NCBI GenBank assembly: GCA_035276475.1
Contig: DATELQ010000087.1
Span: 26,760 to 90,759, forward strand
Source: DATDFB01 sp035276475
GTDB taxonomy: Bacteria > Acidobacteriota > Thermoanaerobaculia > Gp7-AA8
Length of the DNA: 64,000 nucleotides
Reading direction: 5' to 3'
Shown: piece by piece, positions 36,101-44,373 of the stretch
Layout: each line of letters starts with the position of its first letter
Numbering within the stretch: the stretch's first letter is position 1
Translations under genes and position numbers: made by a program
The notes under the pieces: model-generated
Told to the model about the DNA's origin: nothing
Databases searched by the model: none
The model's input: the letters and a program-made list of their open reading frames with translations, nothing else

Positions 36101-36613
36101 ATGCATCCCGTCGCCACCGACGAGCTACGCGCGCTTTACGAGCAGTATTCTGGCCGGATCTACACGTTGGCGCGCTACGCCCTCGGCTCGCCGGTGGCGG
36201 CGGAGGATGCAGTCCAGAGCATCTTTCTCAAGGCCTTTCAGAACCTCGGGCGCTTCCGCGGCGAGGCCGGGAAAGGCACCTGGCTCTGGCGCATCGCCGT
36301 CAATCACGTGAGCGACGAGCTGCGCCGCCGCAAACGCACCGAGGAGGTGCCGCTCGACGACATCCTCGGGTGGGCGGACGAGGCGCAGACGCCCGAGCAG
36401 CGCCACGCCGTCAAGCAGGTCGACGAGATCGTGGCCCGCGCCCTCCTCGAGCTCTCGCCCAAACTGCGCACCGTCGTCGTCCTCCGCTACGTCGAAGAAA
36501 TGCCCTACGACGAGATCGCCGCGGTCCTCGGGTGCTCCGTCGGCACCGTCTCGTCGCGCCTGGCGCGCGCGCTCGGCAAACTGGAGCGGATCCTCCGCCC
36601 TCTCAGGAGCTAA
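36101..36613 (+). CDS. ECF-type RNA polymerase sigma factor
   Basis: This 170-residue sigma-70 family ECF factor has region 2 at LYEQYSGRIYTLARYALG, AAEDAVQSIFLKAFQNLGRF and TWLWRIAVNHVSDELRRRKR. Region 4 is LSPKLRTVVVLRYVEEMPYD, EIAAVLGCSVGTVSSRLARA. It is 3 bp upstream of a gene for a zinc-finger anti-sigma factor and then a TonB-dependent receptor, so it probably drives its own operon in response to that anti-sigma partner (inference). Confidence 0.95.
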   Translation: MHPVATDELRALYEQYSGRIYTLARYALGSPVAAEDAVQSIFLKAFQNLGRFRGEAGKGTWLWRIAVNHVSDELRRRKRTEEVPLDDILGWADEAQTPEQRHAVKQVDEIVARALLELSPKLRTVVVLRYVEEMPYDEIAAVLGCSVGTVSSRLARALGKLERILRPLRS

Positions 36614-36616
36614 ACC

Positions 36617-37273
36617 ATGTTCTGTCCCCGCATCGATCTTCACCGCCACTTTCCGCAGTACCTCGACGGCGCCGCAGCGCCGCGCAGCGTCGAGCGCATC
36701 GAGCGGCATCTCCTCGACTGCAGCGGATGCCGCGCCCGGCTCGTGCGCCTTCGCGAGGCGAAGCGGTTGCTCGGCGCGTTGCCGGCCGCGGACGCGCCGC
36801 CGTTCGATCGCTTGATGGCGCGGACACCGGCGCGGCATCCGCGGCGGCCGTGGATCATGCCGCGCATGGTCACGCACTTCGCCGCCGACGCGCTCGTGGC
36901 CGTGGCCCTCTTCGCGATCTTCACGCTGCTCTACACGCACACGGCGTCGGCGCGGACGCGTCCGTTCGACGCCGCGTCGTTCCGGCCGGTGAGCGTGGCC
37001 CAGGTCGCGGCGACGGAGGACCCGCACGTCATCGTCTCCGGCGTCGTCTCGCAGCTCGACGGCGACTTCCGCGAGGGGAGCCACCGCTTCCGCCTCGTCG
37101 ATCCAAACGACGGCCGCTCCTTCGTCGTCTGCGAAATTCTCGACGGCGATCCGTTGTCTCCGCCCAAACCCGGCTCGCTCGTCCGCGTCTGGGGCGTGAG
37201 CCGCTACGACGCCAGCCCGAATCACCGCTGGTTCGAGATTCATCCCGTGCTGAAGATGGAGGTCGTCCGTTGA
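36617..37273 (+). CDS. Zinc-finger anti-sigma factor, membrane-bound
   Basis: This is a 218-residue protein. The N terminus has the ZAS motif H31-x3-C35-x2-C38 (ERIERHLLDCSGCRARL), which binds the sigma factor. One transmembrane helix lies at about residues 87-107 (HFAADALVAVALFAIFTLLY). The periplasmic part (VSVAQVAATEDPHVIVSGVV, HRFRLVDPNDGRSFVVCEIL, GSLVRVWGVSRYDASPN) looks like an OB-type strand domain rather than a common sensor. The stop overlaps the TTG start of the TonB-dependent receptor (TTGA at 37270-37273). Confidence 0.85.
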   Translation: MFCPRIDLHRHFPQYLDGAAAPRSVERIERHLLDCSGCRARLVRLREAKRLLGALPAADAPPFDRLMARTPARHPRRPWIMPRMVTHFAADALVAVALFAIFTLLYTHTASARTRPFDAASFRPVSVAQVAATEDPHVIVSGVVSQLDGDFREGSHRFRLVDPNDGRSFVVCEILDGDPLSPPKPGSLVRVWGVSRYDASPNHRWFEIHPVLKMEVVR

Positions 37274-40230
37274 AACGATTCCTGTTCCTCGTCCTCGCCG
37301 CGTTCCCGCTCGCGGCGCAGACCCCGAACACCGCCACGCTGATCGTCGACGTCGTCGACCAGAGCGGCGCCGCCGTCAGCGGCGCGAACGTCTCGATCGT
37401 CAACGACGCCACCGGGGCGACGCGCACGATCCCGACGACGAGCGACGGCACCGCCACCATCCCGGCGCTCTCGCTCACCGGCACCTACACCGTGACGATC
37501 TCGAAGAAGGGCTTCGGCAGCGAACAGCGGAAGTTCATCGCCCTCGTCGGCGGCTCGATCGTCACGTTCAAGGTCAAGCTCCAGGTCGGCGCGGCAACCG
37601 CGGAAGTGGCAGTCTTCGGCACGGCCGAGGGCGTGCGGGCGGACGCGCAGATCGGGCGTCACCTCACGTCCAAGCAGATCGACGAGACGCCGATCCTCGG
37701 GCGCAAGATCTCCACGCTGCCGCTGCTCAACTCCGCGTTCCGGCAGGCCAAGGGGACGGGCGACCTCTTCGTCAACGTCACGTACTTCGCCACCGGCTCG
37801 GGCTCGCGGCGCACCACGACGTACACGCTCGACGGCGCGAACGACGACGAGGCATGGGGACGGCAGACGATGATCGCCACCGTGCCGCTCGGCGCGATTC
37901 AGGAGGTCACAGTTCTGTCGAACGCGTTCTCGTCGGAGTTCGGCTGGACGGCCGGCCCGGCGCTGAACATGGTCACGAAGTCGGGGACAAACAACCTGCT
38001 GGGCGAGGCGCTCTACATGATCCGCCCCGGCCGCGGGCAGGCGAAGACGTTCTCGACGAGCGGCTTCTGCGCGCCGTCGGTCGACACGTGCACGACGCCG
38101 TCGACGCTGCAGGCCATCAACCCGGTCGACGTTCCGGATTCGCTCAACCAATACTCGGCGTCGATCGGCGGTCCGCTCGTGCGCGATAAGACGTTCTTCT
38201 TCGTCACCGCCGATTACACGCGGCAGAACCGGACGACGTTCCTCTCCACGTCGCTTCCGGCGTTCGTGCTGCCGGCCGACGGCAATCTCGCCTACACCGG
38301 CCACTACCGCCAGACGCTCGTCAACGGCCGCTTCGACCACATGCTCACGCCGCGCGAGACGCTGATGCTGCGGCTGAATCTCGACAAGTTCTACGACGAC
38401 AACCCGCAGGACGCGGTCGGCGGCACGAGCGCGCCGAGCGTCGCGCGCCGCTACTCGCGCGCGGCGAAGACGGCGCAGCTCAACGCCACCTCGGTGATCG
38501 AAGACGATCTCCTCAACGAGGCGCGCTTCGCGTTCCTGAACGGCAACCCGGTGACGCGCTGGGAGGCGGCGACGCTGTCGACGACGTACACGCGCGCCGG
38601 CTCGGTGCCGTTCACGATCGGGCAGTCGCGCCTGTCGAATCTGTGGGGCCACCAGCAGCAGTTCTCCGATACGCTGTCGTGGACGCACGGCCGGCACTAC
38701 GTCCGCTTCGGCGGCAACGTGATCCGCCACACATCCGGCGGCACGGGCAACGAGCCCGGCACCGCCGCCCTCGGCACGTTCACGTTCAAGAGCACGACGA
38801 CGGCGCCGTTCGACCAACTCTCGCTCGCCGACGTGCAGCAGTACACGCAGCCGATCGACTTCGGCATCAGCAGCTACGAGCTGCACCAGCGCCTCTACAG
38901 CGCGTACGTGCAGGACAGCGTGCAGCTGACGCCGGACCTCACCGTCGACGCCGGGCTGCGCTACGACCGGCAGACGCTCACCGACGCGCGGAAGAACTTC
39001 CAGCCGCGCTTCGGCTTCGGCTGGCATCCGAACGGCGATCCGCGCCTGGCCGTGCGCGGCGGCTTCGCGCGCTACTACACGCAGATCCAGTCCAATCTCT
39101 TCGCCAACGCGCTCACCGGAGGCCTCGACGGCCTGGTGACGTATACGGCGACGGCGGGACAGCTCGGCTTCCCGACGTGCCTGACGTGCGCGCCGCTGGC
39201 ACTCGATCCGCGCACGCTCCCGGCGTCGCAGCTGCCGGCGCGCGACATCACGATTCTTCCGGGGCAGCGCGCGTTCTACGAAGCGCAGTTCGCGAAGTTC
39301 GGCCTCGACTTCAACAAGCTGCCGTTCTATCCCGACCAGCTGCTGAACCCGCGCAGCCAGGTGGCGTCGATCGGCGCGGAGCGCGAGTTCGCGCGCGGGC
39401 TCTCCCTCGGCGCCGACTACGTGCACCAGCACTGGACCGATCTCGTGCGCACGGTGGATCTCAACGCACCGTCAGCGTTCGACCGTACGGCGCCGGGCCA
39501 GACGCGCAGCGTGGCCGCGGCGAACGCGACGCGCCCGATCCTTCCGGTGGCCGGCGGCGTGCGCCAAGTGAACGCGCTCATGAACCTCGGCGAGGCGAAT
39601 TACAACGGCATCACGAGCCAGCTCACGTACCGCGGCCTCCCGCGACTCTTCGCGTCGCTCAGCTATACGTACGCGCACGCGACGAATACGACGGAACCGG
39701 ACGGCAACGGCGTCGGCCCGAACCAGAGCATCCTCTCCCGCCTGGGCGACGAGGAGCTCGGCCCGAGCATCCTCGACCAGCGCCACCGCGCGGTGCTGAC
39801 GCTGACGTACGACCTGCCGTGGAACCTGACCGCCGGCACGGTGACGCAATACGCCTCGGCGCGCCCGTTCACCGCCACGACCGGGATCGACAACAACGGC
39901 GACGGGGCGAACAACGACCGCCCGGTGATCGACGGCCAGGTGATCGGCAAGTCGGCGTTCCGCAGCACGCCGCTCTCGGACGTCAGCCTCTTCGTCGAGC
40001 ATCGGTTGAAGCTCGCGCAGAACACGATCCTGTTTCGCGTGGAAGGCTTCAACGTGCTGAATCACGGCAACTACCTCGGCCGCGGCCAGACGGTCTACGG
40101 CGACACAGCCACGCCCAACCCGACGTTCGGCCAGCTCGTGGCCGTGGGGAGCGCGACGAACGCGCTGCCGGCGTTCGCGAATGTCGATCCGCCGCGGATG
40201 TTCCAGTTTCAAGTGCGGTTCTTGTTCTAG
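37270..40230 (+). CDS. TonB-dependent outer-membrane receptor (Oar-like)
   Basis: Starting at TTG 37270 this is 986 residues, with a signal peptide (MKRFLFLVLAAFPLAAQ). Residues about 22-100 form a carboxypeptidase-regulatory-like Ig domain (LIVDVVDQSGAAVSGANVSI). A plug domain follows (TYTLDGANDDEAWGRQTM, VTVLSNAFSSEFGWTAG) and a large beta-barrel with many aromatic strands that ends FQFQVRFLF, with a C-terminal Phe. This architecture is typical of Acidobacteriota OmpA/Oar-type receptors. The substrate is unknown; it sits in an operon with an ECF sigma/anti-sigma pair. The TTG start is supported by the 4-bp overlap with the anti-sigma gene. Confidence 0.92.
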   Translation: MKRFLFLVLAAFPLAAQTPNTATLIVDVVDQSGAAVSGANVSIVNDATGATRTIPTTSDGTATIPALSLTGTYTVTISKKGFGSEQRKFIALVGGSIVTFKVKLQVGAATAEVAVFGTAEGVRADAQIGRHLTSKQIDETPILGRKISTLPLLNSAFRQAKGTGDLFVNVTYFATGSGSRRTTTYTLDGANDDEAWGRQTMIATVPLGAIQEVTVLSNAFSSEFGWTAGPALNMVTKSGTNNLLGEALYMIRPGRGQAKTFSTSGFCAPSVDTCTTPSTLQAINPVDVPDSLNQYSASIGGPLVRDKTFFFVTADYTRQNRTTFLSTSLPAFVLPADGNLAYTGHYRQTLVNGRFDHMLTPRETLMLRLNLDKFYDDNPQDAVGGTSAPSVARRYSRAAKTAQLNATSVIEDDLLNEARFAFLNGNPVTRWEAATLSTTYTRAGSVPFTIGQSRLSNLWGHQQQFSDTLSWTHGRHYVRFGGNVIRHTSGGTGNEPGTAALGTFTFKSTTTAPFDQLSLADVQQYTQPIDFGISSYELHQRLYSAYVQDSVQLTPDLTVDAGLRYDRQTLTDARKNFQPRFGFGWHPNGDPRLAVRGGFARYYTQIQSNLFANALTGGLDGLVTYTATAGQLGFPTCLTCAPLALDPRTLPASQLPARDITILPGQRAFYEAQFAKFGLDFNKLPFYPDQLLNPRSQVASIGAEREFARGLSLGADYVHQHWTDLVRTVDLNAPSAFDRTAPGQTRSVAAANATRPILPVAGGVRQVNALMNLGEANYNGITSQLTYRGLPRLFASLSYTYAHATNTTEPDGNGVGPNQSILSRLGDEELGPSILDQRHRAVLTLTYDLPWNLTAGTVTQYASARPFTATTGIDNNGDGANNDRPVIDGQVIGKSAFRSTPLSDVSLFVEHRLKLAQNTILFRVEGFNVLNHGNYLGRGQTVYGDTATPNPTFGQLVAVGSATNALPAFANVDPPRMFQFQVRFLF

Positions 40231-40268
40231 CAAACGTCCGGGCGAGCACTGCCGTAAATTAGAGCAAC

Positions 40269-42554
40269 ATGCGTCTGTTCGCGTTGTTGCCGGCGCTGGC
40301 GGCTGTTTCCGCCATGGCCGTGGAGATTCCAGTCTCGGAGCCGGTTTATGGTCCGGCTCCCGGCAACCAGTACTACGCGGCGGCGGCGTCGGACGGCGAG
40401 CAATACCTCGCCGTCTGGGTCGACGAGCGGGCGGAAGCCGGCCAGAGCTACGCGACGCGCATCGCCGCCGACGGCACGCTCCTCGATCCGAACGGTATCC
40501 GCGTGGCCTCGGGCGGGCTGACCTACTACCCTTCGGTTCTCTGGGGCGGCAGCGCGTGGTTCGTTCTGTCGAATACCTGCAGCGCCATCGAGCTCGTTCG
40601 CGTCGGCAGGAACGGCGTCACCCTCGACGCCAAGCCGCGCCTCTTTTCCGTCAACGCCTGGTGCCCTGGTGTCTCGGCGGCGAGCGACGGGCGGTACGTC
40701 GCGGTCGGCTACGTGACCGGCTATTCGAAGTACGAGCAGCGCGCGCTGATCCTCGACGCCGACGGCCAGCAGGTCGCGGACCTGCTCCTTTTCAGCGGCG
40801 ACGAGAACGTCTCGCCGGCCATCACTGCTGACGGCACGTCGTTCGTCGCCGTGGTGAAAAATCAGGCGCTGCGCTTCGACCGCAACGGCCCGCTCGGCGC
40901 CGCGCGCAGCATCTCGATCGAAGGTTCCGCCAACCCGGCGATGGGGATCGCCTCGGATGGCAAAGAGTTCCTCATCACGCGCGGCGGTCTGGCGTTTTGG
41001 ATGAGCGCCGACCTCGTCACGCAGTTCCGGATGCAGCTGCCGTTCTCGCAGGTGCAATCGCTCTTCTGGACGGGCTCGAACTACGTCATCAGCGGCGTCA
41101 TGCCGTTTTACGAGAATGGCCACGAGAACCGCGGCAGGATCGGCATCGTGCTGCTCGACCGCGACGGGCGCCTCGTCGCGCAGCGCGAGATGCAGTCCTC
41201 GGGCAACGGCGCGAATCCTCCGAACGGCGCCGCGGTGGCGGGCAATGGCCGGAATCTCCTCGTGGCCTGGAACGAGCCGAGCGAAGCGCACGTGGTGCCG
41301 TACACCGAGGACGATACGTACGCGTCGATCGTCTCGCTGCCGGACCTCACGCCGGCGCCGCGGCGATTGCTGTCGTTTTCCGCGGGCTCGCAGTTCCGCC
41401 CCGTCACGGCGGCCGGCCCCGACAACTCGCTCACCGTTTGGCAGGAGTCGTCAGGCGTCTACGCGCGGCGGCATTGGCGCGGCGGACGAACCGACCCTGC
41501 GCCGCTGCGCCTGACATCGGCCCTGACGTCCGCCGCGGTGGTCTTCAACGGATCGGATTTCATCGTCGCCACAACCGAAGGGCATGCGGTGGTGACGCGG
41601 CGCGTGCCGGCGGCAGGGGAGCTGCGCATCGAGGGCGAAGGGCACTTCGATGCAGAGGACCCGGAGTACGTCGAGCTCGCGAGCGACGGCACGACGACGC
41701 TGGCTGCGTGGTTCGACGGCGGCGTCTACGCCGCGCGCGTCGGCGCGGACGGCGCGGCGATTGACAAGACCGCGCTCCAGGTCGCGCCGTACTCGCTCGC
41801 CGACACGACGCACCGGATCTCCGTCGCCCCCGACCGCAGCGGCACGTTCCTGGTGATTTGGGGCGGGTCGCTCCCGGCGTGCTATTGCAGCCCGCCGACG
41901 CCGGCCGCGGGCGGCACACTGCGCGGCGCGCGCGTGACGTCGGCGCTGACGCTTCTCGATCATCCACCGATCGACGTGACGAAGGTCATCGGCGTCTTCG
42001 ACTCGCACTCCGACCCCGGGAGCCGGCTCTACGACCCGCAGCACTCCGTGATGGCCGACGCTCCTTCCGTGACGTGGAACGGCAGCGAGTGGCTGGTGGT
42101 GTGGAACCGCGCGTACCGGGCGTCGTCGGCAAACCTTGGGACGAAGGAGGAGATTCGCGGCCGGCGCATCGCCCGCAACGGAACGCTGCTCGACGGCGCG
42201 CCGAGCGATCCCGGCATCCTCATCGCCCAAGACGCCTTCGCGCCGACCGTGGCCTGGAGCGGCTCCGGCTATCTCCTCGCCTGGTATAGCGGCGTCCCGA
42301 CCTACCGCGGCTATTCGTTCTCACGCACGCTCGCGAGCCTGCACGCCGCCTCGTTCGATCACCTGGGCGGCGCGCTTGCGAACGAGCGGACGCTCGGCGA
42401 GTCGCCACAGACGGATCCGATCTCCATCTCCATCGCCTCCGGCGTGACCACTCTCGCGTACGTGCGTCTCGGCGACGACCAGCGCTTCGGCGGCGTTCCG
42501 CGCGCGTTCCTCGAGACGCCGATTGCGGCGCGGCGGCGGGCGGCGGGGAGGTAG
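40269..42554 (+). CDS. Large secreted protein, probable beta-propeller
   Basis: This 761-residue protein has a signal peptide (MRLFALLPALAAVSAMA) and no recognised catalytic domain. It has repeated blocks of the form ...YLAVWVDERAEA..., WFVLSNTCS, FLITRGGLAFWMS, LLVAWNEPSEA, TLAAWFDGGVYA, WLVVWNRAYRA and YLLAWYSGVP, each ending in a W-rich strand. About eight to ten such units suggest a beta-propeller or similar all-beta fold. The repeats are not tandem in DNA. It starts 38 bp after the TonB-receptor stop and may be co-transcribed with it (inference). Function unknown. Confidence 0.75.
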   Translation: MRLFALLPALAAVSAMAVEIPVSEPVYGPAPGNQYYAAAASDGEQYLAVWVDERAEAGQSYATRIAADGTLLDPNGIRVASGGLTYYPSVLWGGSAWFVLSNTCSAIELVRVGRNGVTLDAKPRLFSVNAWCPGVSAASDGRYVAVGYVTGYSKYEQRALILDADGQQVADLLLFSGDENVSPAITADGTSFVAVVKNQALRFDRNGPLGAARSISIEGSANPAMGIASDGKEFLITRGGLAFWMSADLVTQFRMQLPFSQVQSLFWTGSNYVISGVMPFYENGHENRGRIGIVLLDRDGRLVAQREMQSSGNGANPPNGAAVAGNGRNLLVAWNEPSEAHVVPYTEDDTYASIVSLPDLTPAPRRLLSFSAGSQFRPVTAAGPDNSLTVWQESSGVYARRHWRGGRTDPAPLRLTSALTSAAVVFNGSDFIVATTEGHAVVTRRVPAAGELRIEGEGHFDAEDPEYVELASDGTTTLAAWFDGGVYAARVGADGAAIDKTALQVAPYSLADTTHRISVAPDRSGTFLVIWGGSLPACYCSPPTPAAGGTLRGARVTSALTLLDHPPIDVTKVIGVFDSHSDPGSRLYDPQHSVMADAPSVTWNGSEWLVVWNRAYRASSANLGTKEEIRGRRIARNGTLLDGAPSDPGILIAQDAFAPTVAWSGSGYLLAWYSGVPTYRGYSFSRTLASLHAASFDHLGGALANERTLGESPQTDPISISIASGVTTLAYVRLGDDQRFGGVPRAFLETPIAARRRAAGR

Positions 42555-42557
42555 GCG

Positions 42558-44363
42558 CTACGCATCCCCCAGAATCGCGTCGCTCGCCTTCTCCGCAATC
42601 ATGTAGATCGGCGTGACGATGAAAAATCCGGGGATGCGCGGGAAAACCGAGGCGTCGACGATGCGGAGGTTCTGCACGCCGATCACCTTGAAGTTGCTGT
42701 CGACCACCGCGTTGATGTCGTCCGCCCTCCCCATCGGATTCGAGCACGAGGCGTGATGGCCCCAGGCGTTCTTTTGCACCCAATCGGCGATCTGCTCCGG
42801 GGTCGAGACGGCCGGGCCGGGGATCACCTCTTGCTTGATCGCGCTGTTGTTCGCGGAGACGCGCCGCGCGAACTGCACGCCGGCCACCACCGCGTCGAGG
42901 TCGGCCTTGCCGCTGCCGGGCGTGGCCTCCTCGAAGTAGCGGAAGTTGATCTCGGGGCGGGCGCGGGGGTCCTTCGACGTCAGGCGCACGTAGCCGTTGC
43001 GGTTGCCGGTGTGCGCTTTGAGGATGCACCAGGTGAGATAGTTCTTCGTCCGCTCCGTGTCGGCGGAGTAGCCGGGGTAGTAGCCGTGGAACTTGCCGGG
43101 GAGGGCGAAGAGAAAGAGATCGGGGTCGTCCTGCGCGGGCGATGACTTCTTGATCACTGCCAGCACCGCGCCGTTCGTGGCGTAGACGCCGCGGCCGTTC
43201 TGCCAGTCGACGTAGCACGGGTCGCCGGGATCGTTCGGCAGCGGCGGCGCGAACGTGGCGTTGGCGAGGATCTTCCAGTCGTTGTTCATCTGCGAGACCA
43301 CGCCGACCTCGTAGCGGTCCTGCAGGTTCGTGCCGACGCCGGGGCGGTGGACGAGGCACTCGATGCCGCACTCCTTGAGATGGTCCTCCGGCCCGATGCC
43401 GGAGAGCATCAGGAGCTGCGGCGAGTTGAACGCGCCGCCCGCCAGGATGACTTCTTTCGAACACGTGTAGCGCTTGACCTCGTAGTCGACGCCCTCCTGC
43501 GGATTCGGATTCACCTTCGGGTCGGCTTGATAGAGGTTGTTCCCTTCCCAGCACTCCACGCCGACGGCGCGCTTGTTGTCGTCGAAGAGAATCTTCGTGG
43601 CCAGGTTGTTCATGTGGATGACGAGGTTCTTCGGCAGCGCGGCCGCGGTAGCGTTGATGTACTCGCGCGTTCCCTGGCGGCGGCCGGCGAGCGTGGCCAA
43701 CGGCGCATAGGCGATTCCTTCGAACTTCGGCTTCGTCCAGTCGTTGGGATCGCGCGGGAGGAAGTCGGGGAGGATGCCGCCGCTCAATCCTTCCAGCCAC
43801 GCCGTCTTGACCGCGTCGAGAACCGTCTGCAGCAGCGCCTTGTCGCCGAAGACGAGCTCGATCTCCGGCCCGGTTGTGGTCATCCAGCCTTTGTAGCCGT
43901 GACGCGTTGGATTCGGCCGCCCGGCCGGTGGTTCGTCGACATGCTTGCAGTGCTCCATGCGCTCGAAGTACTGGCGCATGTTGTCGCCGCTCCAGGAGTC
44001 GTCGCCGGTGAGCTTGGCGATGTAGTCCCAGTCGCTGGCGTGGCCGTACACCATGATCATGGCGTGGTGCGCGGTGCAGCCGCCGAGCGTGCCGGCGCGC
44101 GGATAAAAAATGCCGCCCTTCTCCTTGATGTACTTCTCTTTGTCGCGCTCCGGATTCGTGCTGTAGTGCTTGACGAAGAACTCCCACGACATCAGCGGGT
44201 CTTCGCTCGCGTAGGCGTGGAAGACCGGCGTCGGATACGTCGGCGTGTCGGGCTCGCCCCCCGCCTCGATCAGGCAGACTTTGAAGTTGGCCAGGGCCAG
44301 TTTGCACGCGACCACGCCGCCGCCCGCCCCGGATCCGATAACGATGTAGTCGTAGTCGGCCAT
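42558..44363 (-). CDS. GMC-family FAD oxidoreductase (choline/alcohol dehydrogenase-like)
   Basis: This is a 601-residue flavoenzyme. The N-terminal Rossmann motif is YIVIGSGAGGGVVACKLA; the GMC signatures are AGTLGGCTAHHAMIMVYGHA, EVILAGGAFNSPQLLMLSGI and a C-terminal NLRIVDASVFPRIPGFFIV. The catalytic His pair region is in NAWGHHASCSNPMGRADD. There is no N-terminal signal peptide or Tat motif, although two of the upstream genes in the apparent operon encode exported proteins. The acceptor might be a cytochrome from the same group (inference). It lies 10 bp downstream of the cytochrome gene. Confidence 0.92.
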   Translation of the reverse strand: MADYDYIVIGSGAGGGVVACKLALANFKVCLIEAGGEPDTPTYPTPVFHAYASEDPLMSWEFFVKHYSTNPERDKEKYIKEKGGIFYPRAGTLGGCTAHHAMIMVYGHASDWDYIAKLTGDDSWSGDNMRQYFERMEHCKHVDEPPAGRPNPTRHGYKGWMTTTGPEIELVFGDKALLQTVLDAVKTAWLEGLSGGILPDFLPRDPNDWTKPKFEGIAYAPLATLAGRRQGTREYINATAAALPKNLVIHMNNLATKILFDDNKRAVGVECWEGNNLYQADPKVNPNPQEGVDYEVKRYTCSKEVILAGGAFNSPQLLMLSGIGPEDHLKECGIECLVHRPGVGTNLQDRYEVGVVSQMNNDWKILANATFAPPLPNDPGDPCYVDWQNGRGVYATNGAVLAVIKKSSPAQDDPDLFLFALPGKFHGYYPGYSADTERTKNYLTWCILKAHTGNRNGYVRLTSKDPRARPEINFRYFEEATPGSGKADLDAVVAGVQFARRVSANNSAIKQEVIPGPAVSTPEQIADWVQKNAWGHHASCSNPMGRADDINAVVDSNFKVIGVQNLRIVDASVFPRIPGFFIVTPIYMIAEKASDAILGDA

Positions 44364-44373
44364 CGTGATCTCC

